DNA of 64,000 bases from Haematobia irritans. Taxonomy: Eukaryota > Arthropoda > Insecta > Diptera > Muscidae. The DNA lies in assembly GCF_050003625.1 (NCBI RefSeq), contig NC_134398.1, positions 69,262,891-69,326,890 of the forward strand. Reading direction: 5' to 3'. The translations under genes and the position numbers were made by a program. Positions within the stretch are counted from its first letter, which is position 1. Every line of letters starts with the position of its first letter. Under the pieces are notes generated by a model. It was not told where the DNA came from. It ran no database searches and saw only the letters and a list, made by a program, of their open reading frames with translations. Shown piece by piece: positions 55,396 to 64,000 of this stretch.

Positions 55396-56606
55396 CACCC
55401 TCAAAAAAAATCGCTTCTCTAACATATGTTCCAAACATATTTTGCAGGAAGCATATATATTATTGGATACTGCCGAAACATTAATGTGTTTGTCATTTTG
55501 AGCCCAAAAATATTATATGCTTGGAAGAATTCTCCCCAAAGAAGATTGTGCTCATTCCCTCACATAATTTTCATTTCCACGAAATTTTTTAGTTCTTGGC
55601 ACCTTTTTCTGTAATACAAATAATGTTGAAGAAATTATTCAATTTTATAAATTTTTTAATTTTTACCATTCTCCAGAAACATACATTTGTTTGCCACGTG
55701 GAGCAATAGTTAGCATGTCCGCCTTTCATGCAAAGGGTCGTGGGTTCAATCACTGCTCCGACCGTACACCAATTTTTTTTTTTAATTTACACATTTATAT
55801 TTATACTATATTAAATTTTTATAATGAAACTTCGAAATGTGGGTTATTAACAGTCAGAAACAGTGCTTGATATAAACGAAATGGACTGAGCTTTTGGATA
55901 AAATATTATTTTTTTTTATTGGAAAAATAACAATTTTGTAATAAAAAACTGTTTTTGGTACAAAAGTTTGAAATTTTGGAAGGAATTCAAAAACTCTAAC
56001 AAAAGAAGAACGTGGAGTCGAGTATAAACATACATAAATAATTTTATAATATACACATAAATTTATTTAGGGGTGTACAGTTTTTTACATGCTGTTTTTT
56101 TTCAAATGTCTATTCTCTTTACTCCGAATACTCATTCTAATATTCAAATTAAATAATATTTAGACTTAAGCATATCAAATTTTTGGCCTTGTCATAAAAC
56201 AGTTTTCCGAAACAACATACAAGCAATTTCACACAAGTTGCTCTCTTTTGATTCTCTCGCTGTGTTATGTTGATATCTTTCGTCAACCCTCCCGGTTTCC
56301 ATCTCTATTTCTTTCTCTATACTATCTCTCTCTCTCTGTCGCTCTCTGAATAAAATATCACAACATATATATGTTTACTCGAAATTTGTAAATGTATATA
56401 TGTTTACATTAACACATATTATTTTTATGAAACATTCATGCCCCAAACATAATATATTCTGACATACTAACATATGTGTCCCAAACATTTAGAGTTAATT
56501 TAGGAACATTACATGTTTGCACTTAAATATATTGTGTTTAAAAATTGTGCCCGAAACACATTTTGTTTATATCGGAACATATGAAAAACATATTTTTCTA
56601 ACAGTG
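55396..56606 (+). mobile_element. CAC...GTG element, group M1, complete (1211 bp)
   Basis: Ends CACCCTCAAAAAAAATCGC and TTTTTCTAACAGTG, flanked by TA (55394-55395, 56607-56608). Carries one tRNA-like module (55694-55765) and a module shared with the element at 22727. CT-rich run at 56325-56345. Direct relative of 13975-14746 and 59869-61868. Confidence 0.88.
55694..55765 (+). other. tRNA-like module in M1
   Basis: GCCACGTGGAGCAATAGTTAG, CCGCCTTTCATGCAAAGG (loop with CAT) and GTGGGTTCAATCAC. Sister of 10461-10539 with a changed anticodon loop and a B-box change. Confidence 0.5.
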
Positions 56607-56889
56607 TAGGGTTTTTCTAATATTTAGCGTCTTGTAGGCACGTTGGACCACAATGTAGGGACATTTTCACTCAACACAATTTGTAATAATTTTAAATTTT
56701 GTTGGCTCTAGAGGAGGAAATTAGAAGCCGGCTCTTTAACAACATCTTGATCTTTAACAACATTTACCACTCGTGCCAAAAAAAAAATCTAACAAAATTT
56801 GAAGATTACCACAAATCTACCAAACAAATATTTCTATAGAAATTTTTGTCAAAACTCTATTCCTGTAGAAAATTTTGTCAACATTTTAT

Positions 56890-59610
56890 TATACCCTCCA
56901 TCATAGGATGGGGGTATATTAACTTTGTCATTCCGTTTGTAACACATCGAAATATTGCTCTAAGACCCCATAAAGTATATATATTCTGGGTCGTGGTGAA
57001 ATTCTGAGTCGATCTAAGCATGTCCGTCCGTCCGTCCGTCCGTCTGTTGAAATCACGCTAACTTCCGAACGAAACAAGCTATCGACTTGAAACTTGGCAC
57101 AAGTAGTTGTTATCGATGTAGGTCGGATGGTATTGAAAATGGGCCATATCGGTCCACTTTTACGTATAGCCCCCATATAAAGGGACCCTCAGATTTGGCT
57201 TGTGGAGCCTCTAACAGAAGCATATTTCATCCGATCCGGCTGAAATTTGGTACATGGTGTTGGTATATGGTCTCTAACAACCATACAAAAATTGGTCCAC
57301 ATTGGTCCATAATTATATATAGCCCCCATATAAACCGATCCCCAGATTTGGCTTGTGGAGCCTCTAAGAGAAGCATATTTCATCCGATCCGGCTGAAATT
57401 TGGTACATGGTGTTGGTATATGGTCTCTAACAATCATGCAAAAATTGGTCCACATCGGTCCATAATTATATATAGCCCCCATATAAACCGATCCCCAGAT
57501 TTGGTTTGCGGAGCCTCAAAGAGAAGCAAATTTCATCCGATCCGGCTGAAATTGGGTACATGATGTTGGTATATGGTCTCTAACAACCATGCAAAAATTG
57601 GTCCACATCGGTCCATAATTATATATAGACCCCATATAAACCGATCTCCAGATTTGGCTTGCGAAGCCTCAAAGAGAAGCAAATTGCATCCGATCCGGCT
57701 GAGATTTGGTACATGGTGTTGGTATATGGTCTCCAACAACCGTGCAGAAATTGGTCCACATCGGTCCATAATTATATATAGCCCCCATATAAACCGATCC
57801 CCAGATTTGGCTTGTGGAGCCTCTAAGAGAAGCATATTTCATCCGATCCGGCTGAAATTTGGTACATGGTGTTGGTATATGGTCTCTAACAACCATGCAA
57901 AAATTGGTCCACATCGGTTCATAATTATATATAGCCCCCATATAAACCGATCCCCAGATTTGGCTTGCGAAGTCTCCAAGAGAAGCAAATTTCATCCAAT
58001 TTGGCTTGTGGAGCCAGATTTGGCTTGTGGAGCCTCTAAGAGAAGCATATTTCATCCGATCCGGCTGAAATTTGGTACATGGTGTTGGTATATGGTCTCT
58101 AACAATCATGCAAAAATTGGTCCACATCGGTCCATAATTATATATAGCCCCCATATAAACCGATCCCCAGATTTGGTTTGCGGAGCCTCAAAGAGAAGCA
58201 AATTTCATCCGATCCGGCTGAAATTGGGTACATGATGTTGGTATATGGTCTCTAACAACCATGCAAAAATTGGTCCACATCGGTCCATAATTATATATAG
58301 ACCCCACATAAACCGATCTCCAGATTTGGTTTGCGGAGCCTCAAAGAGAAGCAAATTTCATCCGATCCGGCTGAAATTGGGTACATGATGTTGGTATATG
58401 GTCTCTAACAACCATGCAAAAATTGGTCCACATCGGTCCATAATTATATATAGACCCCATATAAACCGATCTCCAGATTTGGCTTGCGAAGCCTCAAAGA
58501 GAAGCAAATTGCATCCGATCCGGCTGAGATTTGGTACATGGTGTTGGTATATGGTCTCCAACAACCGTGCAGAAATTGGTCCACATCGGTCCATAATTAT
58601 ATATAGCCCCCATATAAACCGATCCCCAGATTTGGCTTGTGGAGCCTCTAAGAGAAGCATATTTCATCCGATCCGGCTGAAATTTGGTACATGGTGTTGG
58701 TATATGGTCTCTAACAACCATGCAAAAATTGGTCCACATCGGTTCATAATTATATATAGCCCCCATATAAACCGATCCCCAGATTTGGCTTGCGAAGTCT
58801 CCAAGAGAAGCAAATTTCATCCAATCCGGTTGTAATTTGGAACATGGTGTTAGTATATGATCTTTAACAAGCGTGCCAGAATTGGTCCATATCGGTCCAT
58901 AATTATATATAGCCCCCATATAAAACGTTCTCCAGATTTGACCTCCGGAGCCTCTTGGAGGAGCAACATTCATCCGATCCGTTTCAAATTAGGAACGTGG
59001 TGTTAGTATATGGTCGCTAACAACCATACCAAAATTGGTCCAATCACACAAAAATTGGTCCATATCGGTTCATAATCATGGTTGCCACTAGAGCCAAAAA
59101 TAGTCTACCAAAATGTTATTTCTATAGAAAATTTTGTCAAAATTTTATTTCTAGAGAAAATTTTGTTAAAATTTTATTCGGTTCATAATAAATTCTTCAT
59201 CATTGTCAAAATTTTATTTCTATAGAAAATTTTGTTCAAATTTTATTCGGTTCATAATCATGGTTGCCACTCGAGCCAAAAATAATCTACCAAGATTTTA
59301 TTTCTATAGAAAATTTTGTCAAAATTTTATTTCTGTAGAAAATGTCAAAATTTTATGTCTACTGTGTCAAACTGAATTATATATGTATTGGATCGATCTT
59401 TTTTGATTTAATGTATACCACGTATGGACTTACATACAATTTAGAAGATGGTGTTAGGAGATTTTAAGATACCTTGCCATCGGCAAGCGTTACCGCAACT
59501 TAAGTAATTCGATTGTGGATGGCAATGTTTAGAAGAAGTTTCTACGCAATCCATGATGGAGGGTACATAAGCTTCGGCCTGGCCGAACTTACGGCCGTAT
59601 GTACTTGTTT
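56890..59610 (+). repeat. DINE-1/Helentron-like element, family A, expanded (2.7 kb)
   Basis: Head TATACCCTCCATCATAGGATG, GTCCGTCC run (57022-57045), about twelve internal units from 57170 to 59040 at 153-bp steps, with an 825-bp higher-order duplication (57533-57835 recurs at 58358-58660). Then a 29-bp minisatellite (59100-59380) and a tail GCTTCGGCCTGGCCGAAC, GTACTTGTTT. Open frames on both strands (up to 220 codons) come from the 51-codon unit. Inserted in a 29-bp minisatellite belonging to an older element. Confidence 0.88.
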
Positions 59611-59830
59611 CTATAGAAAATTTTGTCAAAATTGTATTTCTGTAGAAATTTTTTTCAAAATATTATTTCTATAAAAAATGTTCTCAAAATGCTATTTCTA
59701 TGGATTTTTTTCTCAAAATTTTATTTCTATAGAATTTATTATCCAAATTTTATTTCTATAGAACAATTTCTCAAAAAAATTTGTTTATAGAAACTTTTTC
59801 CAAAAATTTTATTTCTATAGAGATTTAACA
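59611..59830 (+). repeat. 29-bp minisatellite, right half of an interrupted array
   Basis: Continuation of 56822-56889 across the family A insertion: 'acattttatt' before and 'tctatagaaaattttgtc' after form one regular repeat junction. Confidence 0.7.
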
Positions 59831-60332
59831 AAAAAAAAGTACTATTTTTGGTAGAATTCCACCAACTGCACTGTTAGAAAAATATGTTTTTCATATGTTC
59901 CGATATAAACAAAATGTGTTTCGGGCACAATTTTAAAACACAATATTTTTAAGTGCAAACATGTAATGTTCCTAAACTAACACTAAATGTTTGGGACATC
60001 TATGTTAATACGTTAGAATATATTATGTTTGTGGCATGAATGTTTCATAAAAGTCATATGTGTGAATGCAAACATATATAAATTTACAAATTTCGACTAA
60101 ACATACATATGTTGTGATATTTTATTGAAAGCGACAGAGAGAGTATAGAGAAAGAAATAGAGATGGAAACCGGGAGAGTTGACGAAAGATATCAACATAA
60201 CAGCGAAAGAATCAAACGAGAACAATTTCTGTGAAACCGCTTGTATGTTGTTTCGGAAAATTGTTTTATGATAAGGCCAAAAATTTGAATGAAATCGTAG
60301 TTTCATTATAAAAATTTAATATAGTATAAATA

Positions 60333-61266
60333 AAGGGTGATTTGTTAAGAGCTTGATAACTTTTTTTTTTAAAAAAACGCATAAAATTTGCAAAATCTCA
60401 TCGGTTCTTTATTTGAAACGTTAGATTGGTCCATGACATTTACTTTTTGAAGATAATTTCATTTAAATGTTGACCGCGGCTGCGTCTTAGGTGGTCCATT
60501 CGGAAAGTCCAATTTTGGGCAACTTTTTCGAGCATTTCGGCCGGAATAGCCCGAATTTCTTCGGAAATGTTGTCTTCCAAAGCTGGAATAGTTGCTGGCT
60601 TATTTCTGTAGACTTTAGACTTGACGCAGCCCCACAAAAAATAGTCTAAAGGCGTCAAATCGCATGATCTTGGTGGCCAACTTACCGGTCCATTTCTTGA
60701 GATGAATTGTTCTCCGAAGTTTTCCCTCAAAATGGCCATAGAATCGCGAGCTGTGTGGCATGTAGCGCCATCTTGTTGAAACCACATGTCAACCAAGTTC
60801 AGTTCTTCCATTTTTGGCAACAAAAAGTTTGTTAGCATCGAACGATAGCGATCGCCATTCACCGTAACGTTGCGTCCAACAGCATCTTTGAAAAAATACG
60901 GTCCAATGATTCCACCAGCGTACAAACCACACCAAACAGTGCATTTTTCGGGATGCATGGGCAGTTCTTGAACGGCTTCTGGTTGCTCTTCACTCCAAAT
61001 GCGGCAATTTTGCTTATTTACGTAGCCATTCAACCAGAAATGAGCCTCATCGCTGAACAAAATTTGTCGATAAAAAAGCGGATTTTCTGCCAACTTTTCT
61101 AGGGCCCATTCACTGAAAATTCGACGCTGTGGCTCGTTAGTAAGTCTATTCATGATGAAATGTCAAAGCATACTGAGCATCTTTCTCTTTGACACCATGT
61201 CTGAAATCCCACGTGATCTGTCAAATACTAATGCATGAAAATCCTAACCTCAAAAGAATCACCCTT
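60333..61266 (-). mobile_element. DD41D mariner-like transposon, internally deleted (934 bp)
   Basis: Ends AAGGGTGATTTGTTAAGAGC and ...CAAAAGAATCACCCTT, flanked by TA (60331-60332, 61267-61268). Outside the region of the transposase start it is nearly identical to 43385-44315. Confidence 0.92.
60440..61153 (-). CDS. DD41D mariner-like transposase, N-terminally deleted, frame open
   Basis: 237 codons from ATG 61153. The first seven residues (MNRLTNE) are joined in frame to PQRRIFSEWALEKLAENPLF and the complete catalytic domain: Asp in ILFSDEAHFWLNG, Asp in MWFQQDGATCH, Asp in SCDLTPLDYFLWG (41 residues between the last two), followed by NWTFRMDHLRRSRGQHLNE. Family members are about 340 residues; the missing ~100 hold the helix-turn-helix that binds the terminal repeats. 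It could make a catalytic-domain protein without specific DNA binding, but I see no evidence of expression. The deletion end points differ from the 43490 copy, so the two lost this region independently. Confidence 0.8.
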   Translation of the reverse strand: MNRLTNEPQRRIFSEWALEKLAENPLFYRQILFSDEAHFWLNGYVNKQNCRIWSEEQPEAVQELPMHPEKCTVWCGLYAGGIIGPYFFKDAVGRNVTVNGDRYRSMLTNFLLPKMEELNLVDMWFQQDGATCHTARDSMAILRENFGEQFISRNGPVSWPPRSCDLTPLDYFLWGCVKSKVYRNKPATIPALEDNISEEIRAIPAEMLEKVAQNWTFRMDHLRRSRGQHLNEIIFKK

Positions 61267-61298
61267 TATAAATGTGTAAATTAAAAATAAAAAAAGTG

Positions 61299-61374
61299 TT
61301 CGGTCGGAGCAGGGATTGAACCCACGACCCTTTGCATGCAAGGCAGACATGCTAACCACTGCTCCACGTGGCAA
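61299..61374 (-). other. tRNA-like module (UGC) in M1
   Basis: Minus strand: GCCACGTGGAGCAGTGGTTAG, GCCTTGCATGCAAAGG, GTGGGTTCAATCCC. One base different from 10461-10539 in the T-arm, and here the B-box is closer to consensus. Confidence 0.6.
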
Positions 61375-61487
61375 ACAAATGTATGTTTCTGTTAAATAAT
61401 GTTATGTTCGCATGGGCTCGTGGGCGCTGCAAACTATGCTATATAAATGTAATTTATAACGATAATTATCTCCTGGTGACTATAACA

Positions 61488-61561
61488 GCTACGTAATCCA
61501 GTGGATAGTGTGTTGGCTTACAAACTGTATGGTGCTCGGTTCGATTCTCCGTGCAGGCGAA
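61488..61561 (+). other. tRNA-like module (UAC) in M1
   Basis: GCTACGTAATCCAGTGGATAG (A-box changed from TAGCCCAGTGG), GGCTTACAAACTG, GGTTCGATTCTCCG (B-box intact). Relative of 10651-10725. Confidence 0.55.
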
Positions 61562-61922
61562 AGGTAAAATTTAAAAAATTTATAAAAGTGAATAATTTCT
61601 TCAACATTATTTGTATTACAGAAAAAGGTACCAAGAACTAAAATATTTCGTGGATGTGAAAATTACGAGTATGTTAGGCAATGAGCAGAATCGTCTTTGG
61701 GAAAAATTCTTCCAAGCATATAATATTTTTGGGCTCAAAATGCTTCCAAACATATAATATGTTCACATAAAACAAACATATTAATGTTTCGGCAGTATCC
61801 AATAATATATGTGCTTCCTGCAAAATATGTTTGGAACATATGTTAAAGAAGCGATTTTTTTGAGGGTGTGTGGCAACCGTGGTGGTAATACAAATTTATT
61901 TTCTAATACAAATTTATTATTT

Positions 61923-63877
61923 TCTACCCTCCATCATAGGATGGGGTATATTAACTTTGTCATTCCGTTTGTAACACATCGAAATATTGCTCTAAGACCC
62001 CATAAAGTATGCATATTCTGGGTCGTGGTGAAATTCTGAGTCGATCTAAGCATGTCCGTCCGTCCGTCCGTCTGTTGAAATCACGCTAACTTCCGAACGA
62101 AACAAGCTATCGACTTGAAACTTGGCACAAGTAGTTGTTATCGATGTAGGTCGGATTGTATTGAAAATGGGCCATATCGGTCGACTTTTACCTATAGCCC
62201 CCATATAAAGGCTTGCGGAGCCTAAAAGAGAAGCAAATTTCATCCGATCCGGCTGAAATTTGGTATATGGTGTTGGTATATGGTCTCTAACAACCATGCA
62301 AAAACTGGTTCACATCGGTCCATAATTATATATAGCCCCCATATAAACCGATCCCCAGATTTGGCTTGCGGAGCCTCAAAGAGAAGAAAATTTCATCCGA
62401 TCCGGCTGAAATTTGGTACATGGTGTTGGTATATGGTCTCTACTAATCATGCAAAAATTGGTCCACATCGATCCATAATTATATATAGCCCCCATATAAA
62501 CCGATCACCAGATTTGGCTTGCGGAGCCTCAAAGAGAAGCAAATTTCATCCGATCCGGCTGAAATTTGGTACATGATATTGGTATATGGTCTCTAACAAT
62601 CATGCACAAATTGGTCCACATCGGTCCATAATTATATATAGACCCCATATAAACCGATCTCCAGATTTGACCTCCGGAGCCTCAAAGAGAAGCAAATTGC
62701 ATCCGATCCGGCTGAAATTTGGTACATGGTATTGGTATATGGTCTCTAACAACCGTGCAAAAATTGGTCCACATCGGTCCATAATTATATATAGCGCCCA
62801 TATAAACCGATCCCCAGATTTGGGTTGCGGAGCCTCAAAGAGAAACAAATTTCATCCGATCCGCCTGAAATTTGGTACATGATATTGGTATATGGTCTCT
62901 AACAACCATGCAAAAATTGGTCCACATCGGTTCATAATTATATATAGCCCCGTATAAACCGATCCCCAGATGTGGCTTGCGAAGTCTCCAAGAGAAGCAA
63001 ATTTCATCCAATCCGGTTGTAATTTGGAACATGGTGTTAGTATATGATCTTTAACAACCGTGCCAGAATTGGTCCATATCGGTCCATAATTATATATAGC
63101 CTCCATATAAAACGTTCTCCAGATTTGACCTCCGGAGCCTCTTGGAGGAGCAAAATTCATCCGATCCGGTTCAAATTAGGAACGTGGTGTTAGTATATGT
63201 TCGCTAACAACCATACCAAAATTGGTCCAATCACACAAAAATTGGTCCATATCGGTTCATAATCATGGTTGCCACTAGAGCCAAAAATAATCTACCAAAA
63301 TTTTATTTCTATAGAAAATTTTGTCAAAATTTTATTTCTATAGAAAATTTTGTTCAAATTTTATTCGGTTCATAATCATGGTTGCCACTCGAGCCAAAAA
63401 TAATCTACCAAGATTTTATTTCTATAGAAAATTTTGTCAAAAGTTTATTTCTGTAGAAAATTTTGTTAAAATTTTATTTCTGTAGAAATTTTTGTCAAAA
63501 TTTCCTTTCTATAGAAAATTTTGTCAAAATTTTTATTTCTATAGAAAATTTTGTGAAAATTTTATTTGTATAGAAAATTTTGTTAAAATTTTATTTCTGT
63601 AGAAAATTTTGTCAAAACTTTATATCTACTTTGTCAAACTGAATTATATACGTATTGGATCGATCTTTTTTGATTTAATATATACCACGTATGGACTTAC
63701 ATACAATTTAGAAGATGGTGTTAGGAGGTTTTAAGATACCTTACCATCGGCAAGCGTTACCGCAACTTAAGTAATTCGATTGTGGAATGCAGTGTTTAGA
63801 AGAAGTTTCTACGCAATCCATGATGGAGGGTACATAAGCTTCGGCCTGGCCGAACTTACGGCCGTATATACTTGTTT
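61923..63877 (+). repeat. DINE-1/Helentron-like element, family A
   Basis: Head CTACCCTCCATCATAGGATG, GTCCGTCC run near 62055, six to seven internal units, 29-bp minisatellite (63290-63640), tail TTCGGCCTGGCCGAAC and TATATACTTGTTT. Closest to 56890-59610 in unit sequence (AGAGAAGCAAATTTCATCC) and tail. The first unit has an internal deletion near 62210. Confidence 0.88.
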
Positions 63878-63879
63878 AA

Positions 63880-64000
63880 ATTAATTTGATTTAGAAGATT
63901 TATACATTGCATTATTTTGTTTTGCTTGCTTTTTAAATTAATATACATATTGTATTATTACACCCAAAGAAAAAATACTTTCCTCAGGAACGAAATTTTA
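63880..64000. other. Window end, start of another CAC-type element
   Basis: AT-rich. CACCCAAAGAAAAAATAC after TA at 63981 looks like another CAC...GTG element start, cut by the window. Confidence 0.4.

Larger units (their letters stand above)
59869..61868 (-). mobile_element. CAC...GTG element, group M1, holding a mariner
   Basis: Inverted copy: CACTGTTAGAAAAATATG at left, TTTTTTTGAGGGTG at right, flanked by TG (59867-59868, 61869-61870). The DD41D transposon at 60333-61266 interrupts the word 'agtataaatatac' (as at 10431). Two divergent tRNA-like modules follow at 61299-61374 (-) and 61488-61561 (+). Confidence 0.9.

Noticed and set aside
57087..58235. Plus-strand frames of 158 and 220 codons as genes
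   Set aside because: Same repeat units read on the other strand; minus-strand frames overlap them.

Overview
The window looks like intergenic or intronic DNA from a large, transposon-filled fly genome. I infer a muscid or other calyptrate fly (Haematobia, Stomoxys or Musca type), but the sequence alone does not fix the species. Reasons: very AT-rich sequence; an irritans-type mariner close to the one first described from Haematobia; a retrocopy of insect cytochrome b5; and many DINE-1/Helentron-like elements whose heads (TATACCC plus a short inverted repeat), internal GTCY microsatellite and 3' hairpin ending CTTGTT follow the Drosophila INE-1 plan. I found no intact host gene, rRNA, conventional tRNA gene or CRISPR array. 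Most longer open frames are shadows of tandem repeats.

Layout. 1-3690: tail of a DINE-like element, a dead cytochrome b5 copy (1555-1958), a Tc1 relic. 3690-10130: DINE-like copies with an embedded DD41D mariner relic, a second Tc1 relic and an array of CGTTAACGAA-type words. 10130-13660: elements with CAC...GTG ends carrying tRNA-like modules. 13664-16389: irritans mariner with both terminal repeats, split by two later insertions. 16556-21702: three DINE-like elements ending in a threefold repeated tail. 21703-32100: mixed relics, a TTA-flanked Harbinger-type MITE, a tiny LINE 3' end and a decayed repeat array. 32102-38534: more nested DINE-like and CAC...GTG elements. 39591-44315: a DD37E Tc1/mariner and a DD41D mariner side by side, the first holding an element within an element. 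44335-51150: mostly unassigned, with a small palindromic element and a jockey-type LINE relic. 51150-64000: further DINE-like copies, a CCCTACGGG-ended MITE, a truncated DD37E copy and a second DD41D copy with an open frame.

How the parts relate. Nothing here works as a pathway; the content is a stratigraphy of insertions. Comparing interrupted with uninterrupted copies inside the window gives several direct empty-site tests. DINE-like elements enter runs of T without target duplication. The CAC...GTG elements are flanked by 2-bp pyrimidine-purine duplications (TA, TG or CG). The MITE at 26894 is flanked by TTA. The DINE-like families A, B, C and a fourth diverged one, though different in sequence, share a homologous internal unit of about 153 bp (51 codons), which explains the long repetitive open frames on both strands.
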